Notes under the pieces: model-generated
The model's input: only the letters and a program-made list of their open reading frames with translations
What the model was told of the DNA's origin: nothing
Database searches by the model: none
Shown: piece after piece, positions 26,179 to 35,143 of the stretch
Position numbering within the stretch: the first letter of the stretch is position 1
Layout: each line of letters starts with the position of its first letter
Assembly: GCA_964596185.1 (NCBI GenBank)
Contig: CAZQUE010000013.1
Span: 19,297 to 83,296, forward strand
Source of the DNA: DYKG01 sp964596185
Lineage (GTDB): Bacteria; Muiribacteriota; Ozemobacteria; Ozemobacterales; Ozemobacteraceae
Reading direction: 5' to 3'
DNA: 64,000 nt
Translations under genes and position numbers: made by a program

Positions 26179-28500
26179 CTATTTAAAAGGCTTCGGGGAA
26201 ACAACTTCTGCTTTTAAAACATCATCCTCTGAAACATTGCATGTCGATTTCTGCAAGATTCCCCCAATTGTACACGAAAGCTTGTAGAAAGGATCTGTTT
26301 TTATTCGGCCATTCTCATAACCCGTTGAATATGGAACGACGATTTCATAGTTTCCATCTTTGTCAGTTATTGTTTCCCGCGCATAAAGCATTTGCGTCAA
26401 ATCAAAGCGGCATTCAAGCGAAAGTTTTACTTCGGTTCCAGGATCAGCATGGCCAACTATTCTTGCTCCATGGACAAATTCATATATCAAAATTCGGGGA
26501 GCGACAAGCCGATGTGTCTGTTTTGAAGAATAAACGATTCTAAGTCGACTGGCCGCATGACTGAAATTTTCATTGCTTTTTATTGCGCCACAATAAGAAA
26601 GCCAAAAATGAAAAGTTTTTTCCATATCACCAGGCTTTTCTGAAATCTTTTCGAAAGGATTTTCAGATGTCTCTTCCGGGGCAACATTTGTCTGATCTTC
26701 GTCAGGAAACTTATCATCAGGCTTTTCCGGCAAATGATCCTTAAATTCAGGGAAAAATTTGTAGCCGTCTTGAGGGATATCTGGTCGTAACTTGTAGGCC
26801 TTCTGAAAACGGATTATCGAATTGGGAATCTTTCTTTGCGTTATATACAAATATCTTACGCCATATTTTTCGCAAGCATAATAAGCCTCTGGCTCTGATT
26901 CTGCGGTGAGAATTTCTGCCATCTTACCATAACCCCACATCGCGTTGTTTGAAAGAGTAGGCCGTTGTCCATAATAAGCAATGCGATTTCCTTCATCCCA
27001 GTAACTATAGAAACAGTATTCCGGTCGTCCCTTGTCAAAAAAGCCACTGGTAACAGGCGTTTCCTTTTTAATCCATTCGTAAGCATCGACTTCATCAGGT
27101 TTGATTATAAAACCCACATGGAAATTTGAATAGTTAAAGACAAAATTTAACAACATAAATGGCAACAGCAAAACCGCAGACTTGAAAACAACCAACTTCT
27201 CCTTTTCAAATTTTGGTTTTACACACCAATAAAGGGCATATATTGAGATGCCGGCAAGAAAGCCAATACCCATGCCAAGCCAGCGATAGAATCTGACACT
27301 GTGAAGTCCCATCAGGACTATTAATATAAGCGCATCGCGCATCAGTTTTCCAGAGCCGGAAAAAATACCGCCAGGATTAGTGGTTAAAGTTAATGGAAAG
27401 AGGAAAAAAAAGATTCCCAGGCAACGCAAGGGTTCTTTAAACCAGCCAAAATCCTTGATCAGATTATTCAATTTAATTCCAGGCTTCAATTCTGAAATAG
27501 ATTTCATCAGCAAGTCGCCTTTCATGAAAAAGGTATAGCTGCCGACAATCTGTTCGGGAAAGATCAGGTAAAGAAAAGCAATTCCAATCGCAGCAGGCAA
27601 AAAAATGGCCATTAATCTAGACCAGATTCTGGGCTTGAACTTCTCATCTATCAAGGTGATACCCTTGATGAATATCGCGCCAATCATTATTGCAACCGGT
27701 TGAAACCATCCGAAAAAGCCAATTTCCACTGTCCAGATACCATTTTTTAGAAGGTACAGGAACACTAAAATTGAAGAGCAAAACATTGAAACAAAAGAAT
27801 ATTCATGGAAATATCGGGCCATCTGGCTGTCAGCAAGCCACAAATATATTGCGTAAACGGTCATGATGGCAAAGAATAATGGGGTTCCGGACCATGAGAG
27901 CATGAAAAGGGTTGTTGCCAAAACTCCCATCACACCCCACAGTTTTTGTCCGCTTTCAACAAATCGCCAGCCAAAATAAAACCACAGCCAGATGAAGAAA
28001 CAATTCAAAAAATGATAATCAACTCTCAAAAACATGGAATTCATTTGCGAAATAATGCCTGGCACACAAGCAAATGCAACGATCAAAGTTAATGAGCGGT
28101 TTCGGGTTTTTTGCCAGGCAAATACAATAAAAATCAAACCAACTGCCCACCCTAATACAGGAGGCAGCCATCCGATCATAAACTCTGGATTTATCGTCGT
28201 TTCCGGGAATAAAGCATAGATAAATCTGGCAATGTTTAAGTAAAGCTGCAGATGGAGAGGTGGGTATTCCAAGCGACGAAAATTAGGGTAGGTACCGTAT
28301 TCATCAAATTTCAGGTCTTCGCCCCTTAACAAACTCTGCTGAAAAAACCTTAAAAACAATAAAGAATCAGGATCAGAGATATGAAATCTACCATCGTCTT
28401 CAATTTGGCTGAAAAGGCTCGAAAAGTGAAACGTAAGGCTAATAAAGCACAACAGAAGCAGGGCCATTGAAAACCAGTATTTATGAAAATATTGTTTCAT
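26179..28500 (-). CDS. STT3/PglB-like oligosaccharyltransferase, copy 2
   Basis: 773 aa from the ATG at 28500; a GTG two codons earlier is possible and neither has a strong ribosome site. It is clearly a paralogue of copy 1, sharing D-P-D-S-L-L-F-L-R, the second acidic motif L-R-V-D-Y-H-F, S-I-S-E (Glu337, same position as in copy 1) and S-Y-W-D-E-G-N (Trp501), followed by R-P-T-L-S-N-N-A-M-W-G. The periplasmic part carries an extra acidic, Pro-rich insert of about 40 residues (P-E-K-P-D-D-K, E-T-S-E-N-P) absent from copy 1. The 77-base gap between the two genes holds no terminator. Two copies suggest different acceptor proteins or sequons. Confidence 0.83.
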   Translation of the reverse strand: MKQYFHKYWFSMALLLLCFISLTFHFSSLFSQIEDDGRFHISDPDSLLFLRFFQQSLLRGEDLKFDEYGTYPNFRRLEYPPLHLQLYLNIARFIYALFPETTINPEFMIGWLPPVLGWAVGLIFIVFAWQKTRNRSLTLIVAFACVPGIISQMNSMFLRVDYHFLNCFFIWLWFYFGWRFVESGQKLWGVMGVLATTLFMLSWSGTPLFFAIMTVYAIYLWLADSQMARYFHEYSFVSMFCSSILVFLYLLKNGIWTVEIGFFGWFQPVAIMIGAIFIKGITLIDEKFKPRIWSRLMAIFLPAAIGIAFLYLIFPEQIVGSYTFFMKGDLLMKSISELKPGIKLNNLIKDFGWFKEPLRCLGIFFFLFPLTLTTNPGGIFSGSGKLMRDALILIVLMGLHSVRFYRWLGMGIGFLAGISIYALYWCVKPKFEKEKLVVFKSAVLLLPFMLLNFVFNYSNFHVGFIIKPDEVDAYEWIKKETPVTSGFFDKGRPEYCFYSYWDEGNRIAYYGQRPTLSNNAMWGYGKMAEILTAESEPEAYYACEKYGVRYLYITQRKIPNSIIRFQKAYKLRPDIPQDGYKFFPEFKDHLPEKPDDKFPDEDQTNVAPEETSENPFEKISEKPGDMEKTFHFWLSYCGAIKSNENFSHAASRLRIVYSSKQTHRLVAPRILIYEFVHGARIVGHADPGTEVKLSLECRFDLTQMLYARETITDKDGNYEIVVPYSTGYENGRIKTDPFYKLSCTIGGILQKSTCNVSEDDVLKAEVVSPKPFK

Positions 28501-28613
28501 CAGCACACCATGTAGTGAAATAGTTGCAGAAATAGATTGATTAAAAGGCCGCTGTATTATAGCATTATTTAAAATTAATTGCCGAGTCAGGAAAATTATT
28601 ATTAAATTTAGCC

Positions 28614-28642
28614 TTGACGCTGCCGATTGGTGTAACTATATT
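28614..28642 (+). promoter_or_regulatory. Sigma-70-type promoter of the pseudopilin gene
   Basis: TTGACG (28614-28619), a 17-base spacer and TATATT (28637-28642): one mismatch in each hexamer at ideal spacing. The start near 28649 leaves a leader of about 38 bases, with GGGGAG at 28673-28678 eight bases before the ATG. The upstream 100 bases are strongly AT-rich, which may act as an UP element. Confidence 0.75.
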
Positions 28643-28686
28643 GCACCTACGGACCAACGGACGAATTAATCAGGGGAGAAAAGTTT

Positions 28687-29277
28687 ATGAAAATGAGAAA
28701 AACGGGTTTTACCTTGATGGAAATCATGGTAGTTATCATCGTAATCGCCGTTCTAGCATCTGTTGCCGGGCCAATGATAGGCTCGATCACTGACCAGGGA
28801 CGAACATCTGCAACCAAGGGTACAATGAGCGCCCTCAAAAGCGCAATGCTCGCCTACCGTTCAGATGTTGGTAGAGTTCCGTTCAATGGCTGCGCTGCCA
28901 ATGTTGATGAAGATTCCGCATATAATGATGCAGACGACAATCTTCTAGGGATATTAATGGAATGCAACGTGTTGGTAAATGAAACTCTTGGGGATGCTGA
29001 TGTACCTGCCACCATCGAAAATTTCTCGATAACCAACTACTCAAGAAAGTGGAAAGGCCCTTACATGGATCAGGAACCCGGCGATTTCATGCTCGACTCA
29101 TGGGGCACCAAACTCAAATATGTTGGTTATCCAGGCAACAAAACCATTTACCTGCAATCCGCAGGGCCTGATATGGCACATGAAGCCTCGTCAGATTTTG
29201 ATTGTGTTCTGGATCCCGACAACGAAGAAAATGACGACTTTGTTCATGCAATTACCAAATTGAGAAAACTTAATTAA
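28687..29277 (+). CDS. GspG-like major pseudopilin
   Basis: 196 aa. A class III prepilin leader M-K-M-R-K-T-G is cut before F-T-L-M-E-I-M-V-V-I-I, with Glu at mature position 5. A hydrophobic stalk and the alpha-helical linker follow. The globular end has G-P-Y-M, D-S-W-G-T-K-L-K-Y and Q-S-A-G-P-D, typical of GspG, where a calcium site stabilises the subunit. Length is about 50 residues above the classic GspG because of an acidic loop (D-E-D-S-A-Y-N-D-A-D-D). It has its own strong promoter and terminator, so it can be made in excess of the neighbouring machinery. It is probably the bulk subunit of the pilus-like piston. Confidence 0.9.
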   Translation: MKMRKTGFTLMEIMVVIIVIAVLASVAGPMIGSITDQGRTSATKGTMSALKSAMLAYRSDVGRVPFNGCAANVDEDSAYNDADDNLLGILMECNVLVNETLGDADVPATIENFSITNYSRKWKGPYMDQEPGDFMLDSWGTKLKYVGYPGNKTIYLQSAGPDMAHEASSDFDCVLDPDNEENDDFVHAITKLRKLN

Positions 29278-29297
29278 GCTTTTCATACTCCTGCTTG

Positions 29298-29326
29298 TTG
29301 TTAGATTAGAACAGATGCTTTATATT
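29298..29326 (+). promoter_or_regulatory. Putative promoter of the pilMN-O-P-Q operon
   Basis: TTGTTA (29298-29303), a 17-base spacer and TATATT (29321-29326). The -10 lies in the loop side of the pseudopilin terminator hairpin, so readthrough and initiation could interfere. The predicted start is near 29333, 25 bases before the pilMN ATG. Confidence 0.45.
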
Positions 29327-29347
29327 AAAAGCATCTGTTTCTCTTTT
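29311..29347 (+). terminator. Rho-independent terminator after the pseudopilin gene
   Basis: An 11-bp perfect stem (29311-29321 with 29328-29338) and a 6-base loop, followed by TTCTCTTTT. Confidence 0.75.
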
Positions 29348-29357
29348 AGTAAATAAA

Positions 29358-31229
29358 ATGGCCGAAACTGAATTTCAAAATTTTGTCGCAATCGATATTG
29401 GCTCTTTTTCGTTGAAATTCGCGTATTGCGAAAAAGGCGAAGAGGGCGGGTTCGTGCTGAAAACTCTTGCCCAAATGCAGATTCCGCCTTATGAGCAGGA
29501 ATTGACTGAAGAACAGCTTGAAACCATGAGCAAAGACGATGTGCGCGAACATTGTCTGAAAGAGTTACGACAATTTCTTACTACCCACCTTACCGAATTG
29601 CTTTATGACAATGAAATTCAGACCAAAAGAGCGATTACTTTCGCTTCAAACAGAGAAGTCACCATAAGATGCATTGAAATCCCGCCGGTCCCAGAAAAAG
29701 ATAAATTAACAGAAGCCGTTACCGCCGAAGCCAACAAGCAAATGCCTTTCTCGATGGGCAATGCGGTGCTTGGCTATCATGTTCAGGGCGACGTGGTTAA
29801 AGAAGAAAAAGCACTGACCCAAATTATGGTAGCCGCCCTTCAGAAAGACATTGTCGACTACACCAATCAAAACTTCAAAGGCGGCGGTTTGAATAACGAA
29901 GGCATATTGACCTTGCCGCAAGCTGTAGAGCTCGCGCTGAAGAAACAGCTTGAGCCATATTCAGAAAACGATAAAAAGGTCGCAATCATTCATTGCGGCA
30001 ATTCCACAACCTCTATTCTCATTTACAAAAACGGGAAGATCCAGTTTTCCCGCGATATCAACATGGCAGGGTTTACCATTACTGAAGCCATTTATGCCGG
30101 TGGCGAATTTGAAGGGCAACAGATAAAATTCAATCACATCAATGAAGCGGTTGAGTTGAAACACAAGCTTGGGGTAATGCCGCCAGACGAAATGAAGGAC
30201 CTGAAGGGCGTTGAAAAATTTGCAGCCCAGAAAATTTTTGAAACCGTGGAAAAGATTTTCCAACATATTCAGCTTTCAATAAGCTTTTATATTTCACAGA
30301 CCGGCGAATCTGCAGTTGACAAAATAGTTCTCACTGGTGGCTCGGCCGGAATGATCAATTTTAAAGAATTCATCGAAGAAAGTCTTGAGGTGCCGACGGT
30401 TTTGGCCGATCCCTACTCTTCGCTGACAGTCGGTGAAGTAAAGTATGAACCTGAAAAAAGAAGCATCGATGCGCCAGGCCTTTCTCCGGTAATCGGCGTC
30501 TCTATGTATCGGGGCGAACCCGAGATCATAAATTTTGTCGATATCCTATTCCCGAATCGAAAAAACCAGAATATCAATCTTTCGGGAGTCGGCTCAAAAT
30601 TCGGCGGGAATTTTTCCGCGAAATTATTCCAGCTCGACGAAACAAAATTAAGGATTATTGCCGTATTGTTAGCAGTTTTGATTTTGGCGGTTGGCGCAAT
30701 TCCGGTTATAAAAATCCGCAACGAAATAGAAAAATCGAAAACTGATGAAAAGAAAATGAAAAAGAAGCTTTCCCAGCTGCAGTCTTCTCAAAGAGAAGTT
30801 ACTGAACTACTTGCCGAGCAGGAAAGACTTGCAAAATACTCTACTTTTTCACAGGAGCTGAAAAAGTTTTCTTCGCAAAACTCTGTTGTTTTGCTTGAAA
30901 TTGCCAGTCTGACGCCAAAACAGATTTTTCTCACAACCGCAGAATTTACCAACACAACCCCGCCTGGCTTCAAGTTTTATGGTCATGCAGACAATTCAGA
31001 CAGCATTTTCGAGTATCTAAATGTTCTAGGCAAATCCCAGATTTTTTCAAACCCGGTTCTTGACAAAACCCAGGAGATGCCGATCGACGAGGAAAGATAT
31101 TTTCTTCGCTTTGAGTTAAGCGGAAAAATCAACACAACCGCTTTGTCGCCCAAAAGCGACACTGGCGAAGAGCCAGAAGAAGAATCTGAAGACAATTTCA
31201 TCGACGAAGAAGAGGCGGAATCAGACTGA
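29358..31229 (+). CDS. pilM: PilM-PilN fusion protein
   Basis: 623 aa, much longer than PilM (about 350). Residues 1-385 form an actin-like PilM: V-A-I-D-I-G-S-F-S-L-K phosphate-1 motif, I-I-H-C-G-N-S-T-T-S phosphate-2, and V-L-T-G-G-S-A-G adenosine motif. A linker then leads to a single span (about 433-453), a coiled coil (455-500) and a beta-rich periplasmic domain (510-595), the layout of PilN. An acidic tail closes the protein. In canonical systems PilM binds the short cytoplasmic N-terminal tail of PilN; here the two are joined covalently. It starts the alignment-complex operon: the PilO gene starts one base after its stop. The ribosome site is weak (A-rich leader). Confidence 0.88.
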   Translation: MAETEFQNFVAIDIGSFSLKFAYCEKGEEGGFVLKTLAQMQIPPYEQELTEEQLETMSKDDVREHCLKELRQFLTTHLTELLYDNEIQTKRAITFASNREVTIRCIEIPPVPEKDKLTEAVTAEANKQMPFSMGNAVLGYHVQGDVVKEEKALTQIMVAALQKDIVDYTNQNFKGGGLNNEGILTLPQAVELALKKQLEPYSENDKKVAIIHCGNSTTSILIYKNGKIQFSRDINMAGFTITEAIYAGGEFEGQQIKFNHINEAVELKHKLGVMPPDEMKDLKGVEKFAAQKIFETVEKIFQHIQLSISFYISQTGESAVDKIVLTGGSAGMINFKEFIEESLEVPTVLADPYSSLTVGEVKYEPEKRSIDAPGLSPVIGVSMYRGEPEIINFVDILFPNRKNQNINLSGVGSKFGGNFSAKLFQLDETKLRIIAVLLAVLILAVGAIPVIKIRNEIEKSKTDEKKMKKKLSQLQSSQREVTELLAEQERLAKYSTFSQELKKFSSQNSVVLLEIASLTPKQIFLTTAEFTNTTPPGFKFYGHADNSDSIFEYLNVLGKSQIFSNPVLDKTQEMPIDEERYFLRFELSGKINTTALSPKSDTGEEPEEESEDNFIDEEEAESD

Positions 31230-31230
31230 C

Positions 31231-31827
31231 ATGGCTGAAGAATTCTCCATAACCAAATGGATCGCCCAGGCAAAAGAAGACCCCAAAGTTGCCGCCCAAC
31301 CCCTGATAATTGTAGTGGGACTTTTTTTCGCCGGCTACAAGGTGCTTTATGCTCCCAAAACTCTTGAGCTAAAAAAGCAACTGAAAAGGGCCAGCGGAGT
31401 CGAAGGACAGATAAAGAAACTGGAATCTGCGGTCGAAAACCTTGAAGATATCAAGCTGGAAATTGAAGAAAAGAAGGCAGCCTGGAAAAAAGCACAGGGC
31501 CTTTGTTACCGGAAATCTGAAATAACCAAATTTCTTCGAAGAATCAGAGAGCTTGCGCAATTAGCCGGAATACCAGTAAAAAGTGTTAATCCACAAACCA
31601 TAGTTCCACTACAACTAGGGCAAATCTCCATAGAAAAACTCCCGGTTTCGATTTATTTTAATGGCGACCTGGTTAAACTAGGGATTTTTATGCGGCTTCT
31701 CGAAAAAGAAGAGAAAATAACTTTCCTCTCACTCCCAAATCTTTCGCCAAATGCGAGCGGCACTTTCGAGCTTGAGTTAATGCCAACGACAATCCTCATT
31801 CCTGATGAATTGGCGGCAGAACAATGA
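31231..31827 (+). CDS. pilO: PilO-like alignment protein
   Basis: 198 aa. A cytoplasmic N-terminus, one span (about 24-40), a coiled coil (about 45-90) and a ferredoxin-like periplasmic domain (about 95-190), which is the PilO/GspM architecture. Conserved positions are few in this family, so position is a main argument: it lies directly between PilM-PilN and a PilP-like gene, 1 base after the former and overlapping the latter by ATGA. PilO pairs with PilN to connect the motor to the secretin via PilP. Confidence 0.85.
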   Translation: MAEEFSITKWIAQAKEDPKVAAQPLIIVVGLFFAGYKVLYAPKTLELKKQLKRASGVEGQIKKLESAVENLEDIKLEIEEKKAAWKKAQGLCYRKSEITKFLRRIRELAQLAGIPVKSVNPQTIVPLQLGQISIEKLPVSIYFNGDLVKLGIFMRLLEKEEKITFLSLPNLSPNASGTFELELMPTTILIPDELAAEQ

Positions 31828-32546
31828 ATGGGAAACAAATGTTTTGTCTCAGCCTGATTATTCTTTCTGTAGTTATGGGTCTGCATTGGTTCAAGAACAA
31901 GCCCAAAACGAAAAAAAAGCCAAAAGAAAGGCCCCGGGTAGCACTGAACCTGGATGATCTGCAATTACAGGATGACGGTGACGTTAGCGAGCAGCCGGAT
32001 GATACTCCTGCTGATGGCGAACCCGATCCCGGAAACCCGGATGACGCAAATGACGAACCGACAAATCCTGATGATCAGCAAAACACACCCGACGAAAACG
32101 CCAACGCCAGCGATACAACAAGCGTTGAAACCACTGCCTCAGGCACAGATGAACTGCCTCCAGAATTCAATGACCCAATCATCATTGCGCTGAAAACTAT
32201 GCCGAGAAACCCCTTTGAAACCTCGCCATACGCAAAGCTCGTCGAAAAACTTCGCGAACTTGAAGACCAACCTGAAGAAGAAGAGATAAAAAAAACCACT
32301 TCGTTGCTTCAGGCTAATTTTACCGCCACAATTAGAACTCGTCGCGAGCTCGTAGCGGTAATCGATTCAAGGCTTTACCGCAAAGGTGATGATTTTCAAA
32401 ACAGAAAAATCACAGATATCGGCGCCGAACTGGTAAAACTCGACACACCCAGCAACCTGTTTTTAATTCCGAAAGTTGGCGTAGAAGTTAAAATAGCAAC
32501 AGACGGCACCTACACTTTTGAAGACTCTTACAAAAAAAGCCAGTAA
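31824..32546 (+). CDS. pilP: PilP/GspC-like linker protein
   Basis: 240 aa. An N-terminal span (about 5-21), a long acidic Asp/Pro/Asn-rich spacer (about 45-125) and a C-terminal beta domain (about 165-230) fit the homology-region domain of PilP/GspC, which binds the secretin's N0 domain. PilP proper is usually a lipoprotein; here there is a plain membrane anchor, so it is closer to GspC in topology. Low-complexity acid stretches make sequence matching weak. The call is mainly from order in the operon. Confidence 0.75.
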   Translation: MNGKQMFCLSLIILSVVMGLHWFKNKPKTKKKPKERPRVALNLDDLQLQDDGDVSEQPDDTPADGEPDPGNPDDANDEPTNPDDQQNTPDENANASDTTSVETTASGTDELPPEFNDPIIIALKTMPRNPFETSPYAKLVEKLRELEDQPEEEEIKKTTSLLQANFTATIRTRRELVAVIDSRLYRKGDDFQNRKITDIGAELVKLDTPSNLFLIPKVGVEVKIATDGTYTFEDSYKKSQ

Positions 32547-32585
32547 TCTATCATAATCGAGCCAAGATTTTCCGATAGCTTAATT

Positions 32586-33068
32586 ATGAAGGTTTATCGA
32601 AGCTACATTGCTTTTTTCTGGCTGGTTGGCATGGCTTTTATGCTGACCGGCTGCATCGACAAGACATTTAAACCCGAAGCGGCAATGGAAATAACCACCG
32701 GAGATTCCAACGCTCTGATTCCAACTGCTACAGACACCGCAAGCCTTCCTGAGGCAACCATCACCGTAACTTCCATCAACACGATTCCCTGCAACCTCAA
32801 AAGCTTTTCGATCAACTACTATACCAAGGCAGGCGAGATGATTCCAGGACTGAACGTTCCTTCAACGCCACTTGAGGGGAAGTTAAATGCGGCCGGCACA
32901 CTGGCTGTAACGATCAAGGCATACACCAAAGCAGTCGTTGAGCTTTTTGAACTGTCTAACTCGAGCATTTCACCAATAATTGCCAGAATAAACCTGGTTT
33001 TCAAAGATTATAACGACAATTTTATCAGCAAAGAAGCCAACTTTTTCCTGTTCGAGCCAGATACATAA
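32586..33068 (+). CDS. Lipoprotein between pilP and pilQ, unknown function
   Basis: 160 aa. The signal peptide ends with lipobox L-T-G-C (Cys22). The mature part is a beta-rich domain of about 130 residues, perhaps Ig-like (S-I-T-V-T-S-I-N and F-F-L-F-E-P-D-T at the end). I do not recognise the family. Placed between the PilP-like and secretin genes, it could be a pilotin or a secretin-associated lipoprotein; that is inference from position, and pilotins are usually alpha-helical or TPR. The reading frame is intact. Confidence 0.75.
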   Translation: MKVYRSYIAFFWLVGMAFMLTGCIDKTFKPEAAMEITTGDSNALIPTATDTASLPEATITVTSINTIPCNLKSFSINYYTKAGEMIPGLNVPSTPLEGKLNAAGTLAVTIKAYTKAVVELFELSNSSISPIIARINLVFKDYNDNFISKEANFFLFEPDT

Positions 33069-33134
33069 AGTTAAGAAAACCTGATCTCCTGCCGATAGAG
33101 ATGCGAAGCACAAAACAGAAACTGGTGATTTTAG

Positions 33135-35066
33135 ATGCAGAGTAGCACGAGGAAGCAAATTCTAACCGGAATTTTCCTGGTTGGCATTTCAGCATTGCCG
33201 GCACTCGCACAATATAAAGGCAACGTAAGAGGCGCGGTGAGTTTTCCCAATTCGCCCCAGGCAGCTACATCCTTTTATCCGGTCCTAAGACAGCCTGTTT
33301 CTGCGCAGAAGCATTCAGCACCAAGGCCGGGCTGGACCGACATGGGCAACGGAGCCAGAATAAGAATTTCCGATCGAAATTTTTCGCCGGATTCTGGATT
33401 GTCTCCAGATGTTCTGGCAACATTGAAAGAACTTCAGACGAAAGAACCGGCACCGAGATACCAGCTTGCCCCGCAGCCGACGCCAATAACCGGAGCCGTG
33501 CCTCAGTCTTTGGTGAATCCCGACGAAGAGTCTCCGGTTGAGCAACGAGAAATTGGAGTTCTCGAATCAAAAATCACTTTTCCACCAGGAAAAAACATTC
33601 GAATCCAGGATCTTGATTTCAGAAATACAAGCGTCCCTGATGCTCTCAGGTCATTGGCTCAATTGATCGAAATCAATCTAATGCTTTCTCCAAGCATTCA
33701 AGGCAACGTCACCATTCTTTTCAGCGACGTAACCCTGGAAGAAGCTTTTAACACACTGCTAACAAGCTATGATCTTTCATTTGCATGGGAAGGAAATATT
33801 CTGCGCATTTTCCCCAAGTCTGCAGCGCCGCTGATAACAAAAATTTTTCCAATTCAGCATACTAATGCAACCGATATCAAATCTATCGTCGACAGAATGC
33901 TCACTCCCCAGCGAGGAACTTCAGAGGTCGACACCCGCACCAACTCACTGATGGTGACCGATACCGCCGCAAAGCTTGCGGAAGTTAAAAGCCTGTTGCC
34001 TCAGCTCGATGTAAAAGAGTCAACGGTTGATATCAGCTCAAGGCCGCTAACCGAAGTATTTTATCTCGACTATGCCGATGCCACAACTTTACGGGCCCCA
34101 ATAGAAATGCTTTCTTCTGGGGTTCAGATCCAGGAATTCTCTTCAAGCTCAGCGTCTCAGGCTGGGGCTGCCGGAGGAGCCGGCGGGGGTGGTGGACGCA
34201 TGGACATGATGATCATTACCGACACCCAGAATAACCTCGAGCGAATTCGCGAATTGATCGAGAAACTTGATGTTCCTCCAATTCAGGTTACCATCGATGC
34301 ACATATTTACGAAATCGACAAGAACGAGGAAGAGAGACTGGGTATTAACTGGCAGAAGTCCATTCCAATTGCCGGCACGACCGAAAATCTTTTTGAAATG
34401 ACCATTGCCCCGGAAGATGCGACAGCAGGTGGAACGGGCGTTTTCAGATTTGGCAGTCTTGATATCAACCAGTTCACCGCTCTTCTGGCAATGCTTAAAA
34501 CTCACAGCTTTGCCAAGGTGCTCAGCAATCCGGTAATTACAACTCTGAATAACCGCCAGGCAAACATTACTGTCGGACAGTCCATTCCATACGTTTCAGC
34601 ATCACAGGTAAATGCCGAAACTGGGCAGGTCACCAATACCATTGCCCAGGCAAATGCCAATATCGCTCTGGTGGTAACTCCTTCAGTAACTGGTAATGAT
34701 GAGGTATTTCTCGACATTCAACCGACAATTTCAAGTGTTCTGGGTTTCACCGAACTTGGGGGCAATTCAACACCCAATCTAAGCACCAGAAGTGCGGTTA
34801 CCCAGGTCATCTGCAAAAACAATCACACGATTGTCATCGGCGGTATGATTAAAACTGATAAAAGCACTTCGATCAGTAAAGTTCCATTTCTGGGTGATCT
34901 TCCCGGAATCGGGAAATTTTTCCAGAAAAAGACCCAGCGGGAAGTTCGCACAGAGCTGATAATTTTCATCACACCGCACATCGTTAACCGGAATGCGAAC
35001 CGAAAACGACAGATAGATGACGACAGCCAGGAATTCGGAACTCCGCGTCTGACACTACAGCCGTAA
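33135..35066 (+). CDS. pilQ: Type IV pilus/type II secretion secretin (PilQ/GspD)
   Basis: 643 aa. The signal peptide ends A-L-A before Q-Y-K. A Pro-rich region (25-145) precedes an STN/N0-like domain (about 150-225, with R-I-Q-D-L-D-F-R-N-T-S-V-P), one secretin N domain (about 235-300) and a second (about 315-385) with an Ala/Gly-rich insert. The secretin core (about 440-620) contains V-L-S-N-P-V-I-T-T, V-G-Q-S-I-P-Y and G-G-M-I-K-T-D and ends V-P-F-L-G-D-L-P-G-I-G-K-F-F then L-I-I-F-I-T-P-H-I-V. It forms the outer-membrane pore. It lies 66 bases after the lipoprotein gene and probably ends the operon, since a new promoter follows. Confidence 0.95.
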   Translation: MQSSTRKQILTGIFLVGISALPALAQYKGNVRGAVSFPNSPQAATSFYPVLRQPVSAQKHSAPRPGWTDMGNGARIRISDRNFSPDSGLSPDVLATLKELQTKEPAPRYQLAPQPTPITGAVPQSLVNPDEESPVEQREIGVLESKITFPPGKNIRIQDLDFRNTSVPDALRSLAQLIEINLMLSPSIQGNVTILFSDVTLEEAFNTLLTSYDLSFAWEGNILRIFPKSAAPLITKIFPIQHTNATDIKSIVDRMLTPQRGTSEVDTRTNSLMVTDTAAKLAEVKSLLPQLDVKESTVDISSRPLTEVFYLDYADATTLRAPIEMLSSGVQIQEFSSSSASQAGAAGGAGGGGGRMDMMIITDTQNNLERIRELIEKLDVPPIQVTIDAHIYEIDKNEEERLGINWQKSIPIAGTTENLFEMTIAPEDATAGGTGVFRFGSLDINQFTALLAMLKTHSFAKVLSNPVITTLNNRQANITVGQSIPYVSASQVNAETGQVTNTIAQANANIALVVTPSVTGNDEVFLDIQPTISSVLGFTELGGNSTPNLSTRSAVTQVICKNNHTIVIGGMIKTDKSTSISKVPFLGDLPGIGKFFQKKTQREVRTELIIFITPHIVNRNANRKRQIDDDSQEFGTPRLTLQP

Positions 35067-35082
35067 AAAGTCTATTACAGGG

Positions 35083-35111
35083 TTGCAGTGTGGCTGGTCT
35101 AAGTTTACAAT
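35083..35111 (+). promoter_or_regulatory. Sigma-70-type promoter of the HEAT membrane protein gene
   Basis: TTGCAG (35083-35088), a 17-base spacer and TACAAT (35106-35111). The predicted start near 35118 lies in the 5' arm of a GCTCAT/ATGAGC inverted repeat (35114-35119, 35132-35137) that ends 6 bases before the start codon. Confidence 0.6.
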
Positions 35112-35143
35112 AGGCTCATACATTCAATTAAATGAGCTGAGAT

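Noticed and set aside
28629..28644. Second sigma-54 site before the pseudopilin
   Set aside because: GG and GC are 12 bases apart instead of 10, and a good sigma-70 promoter overlaps it.
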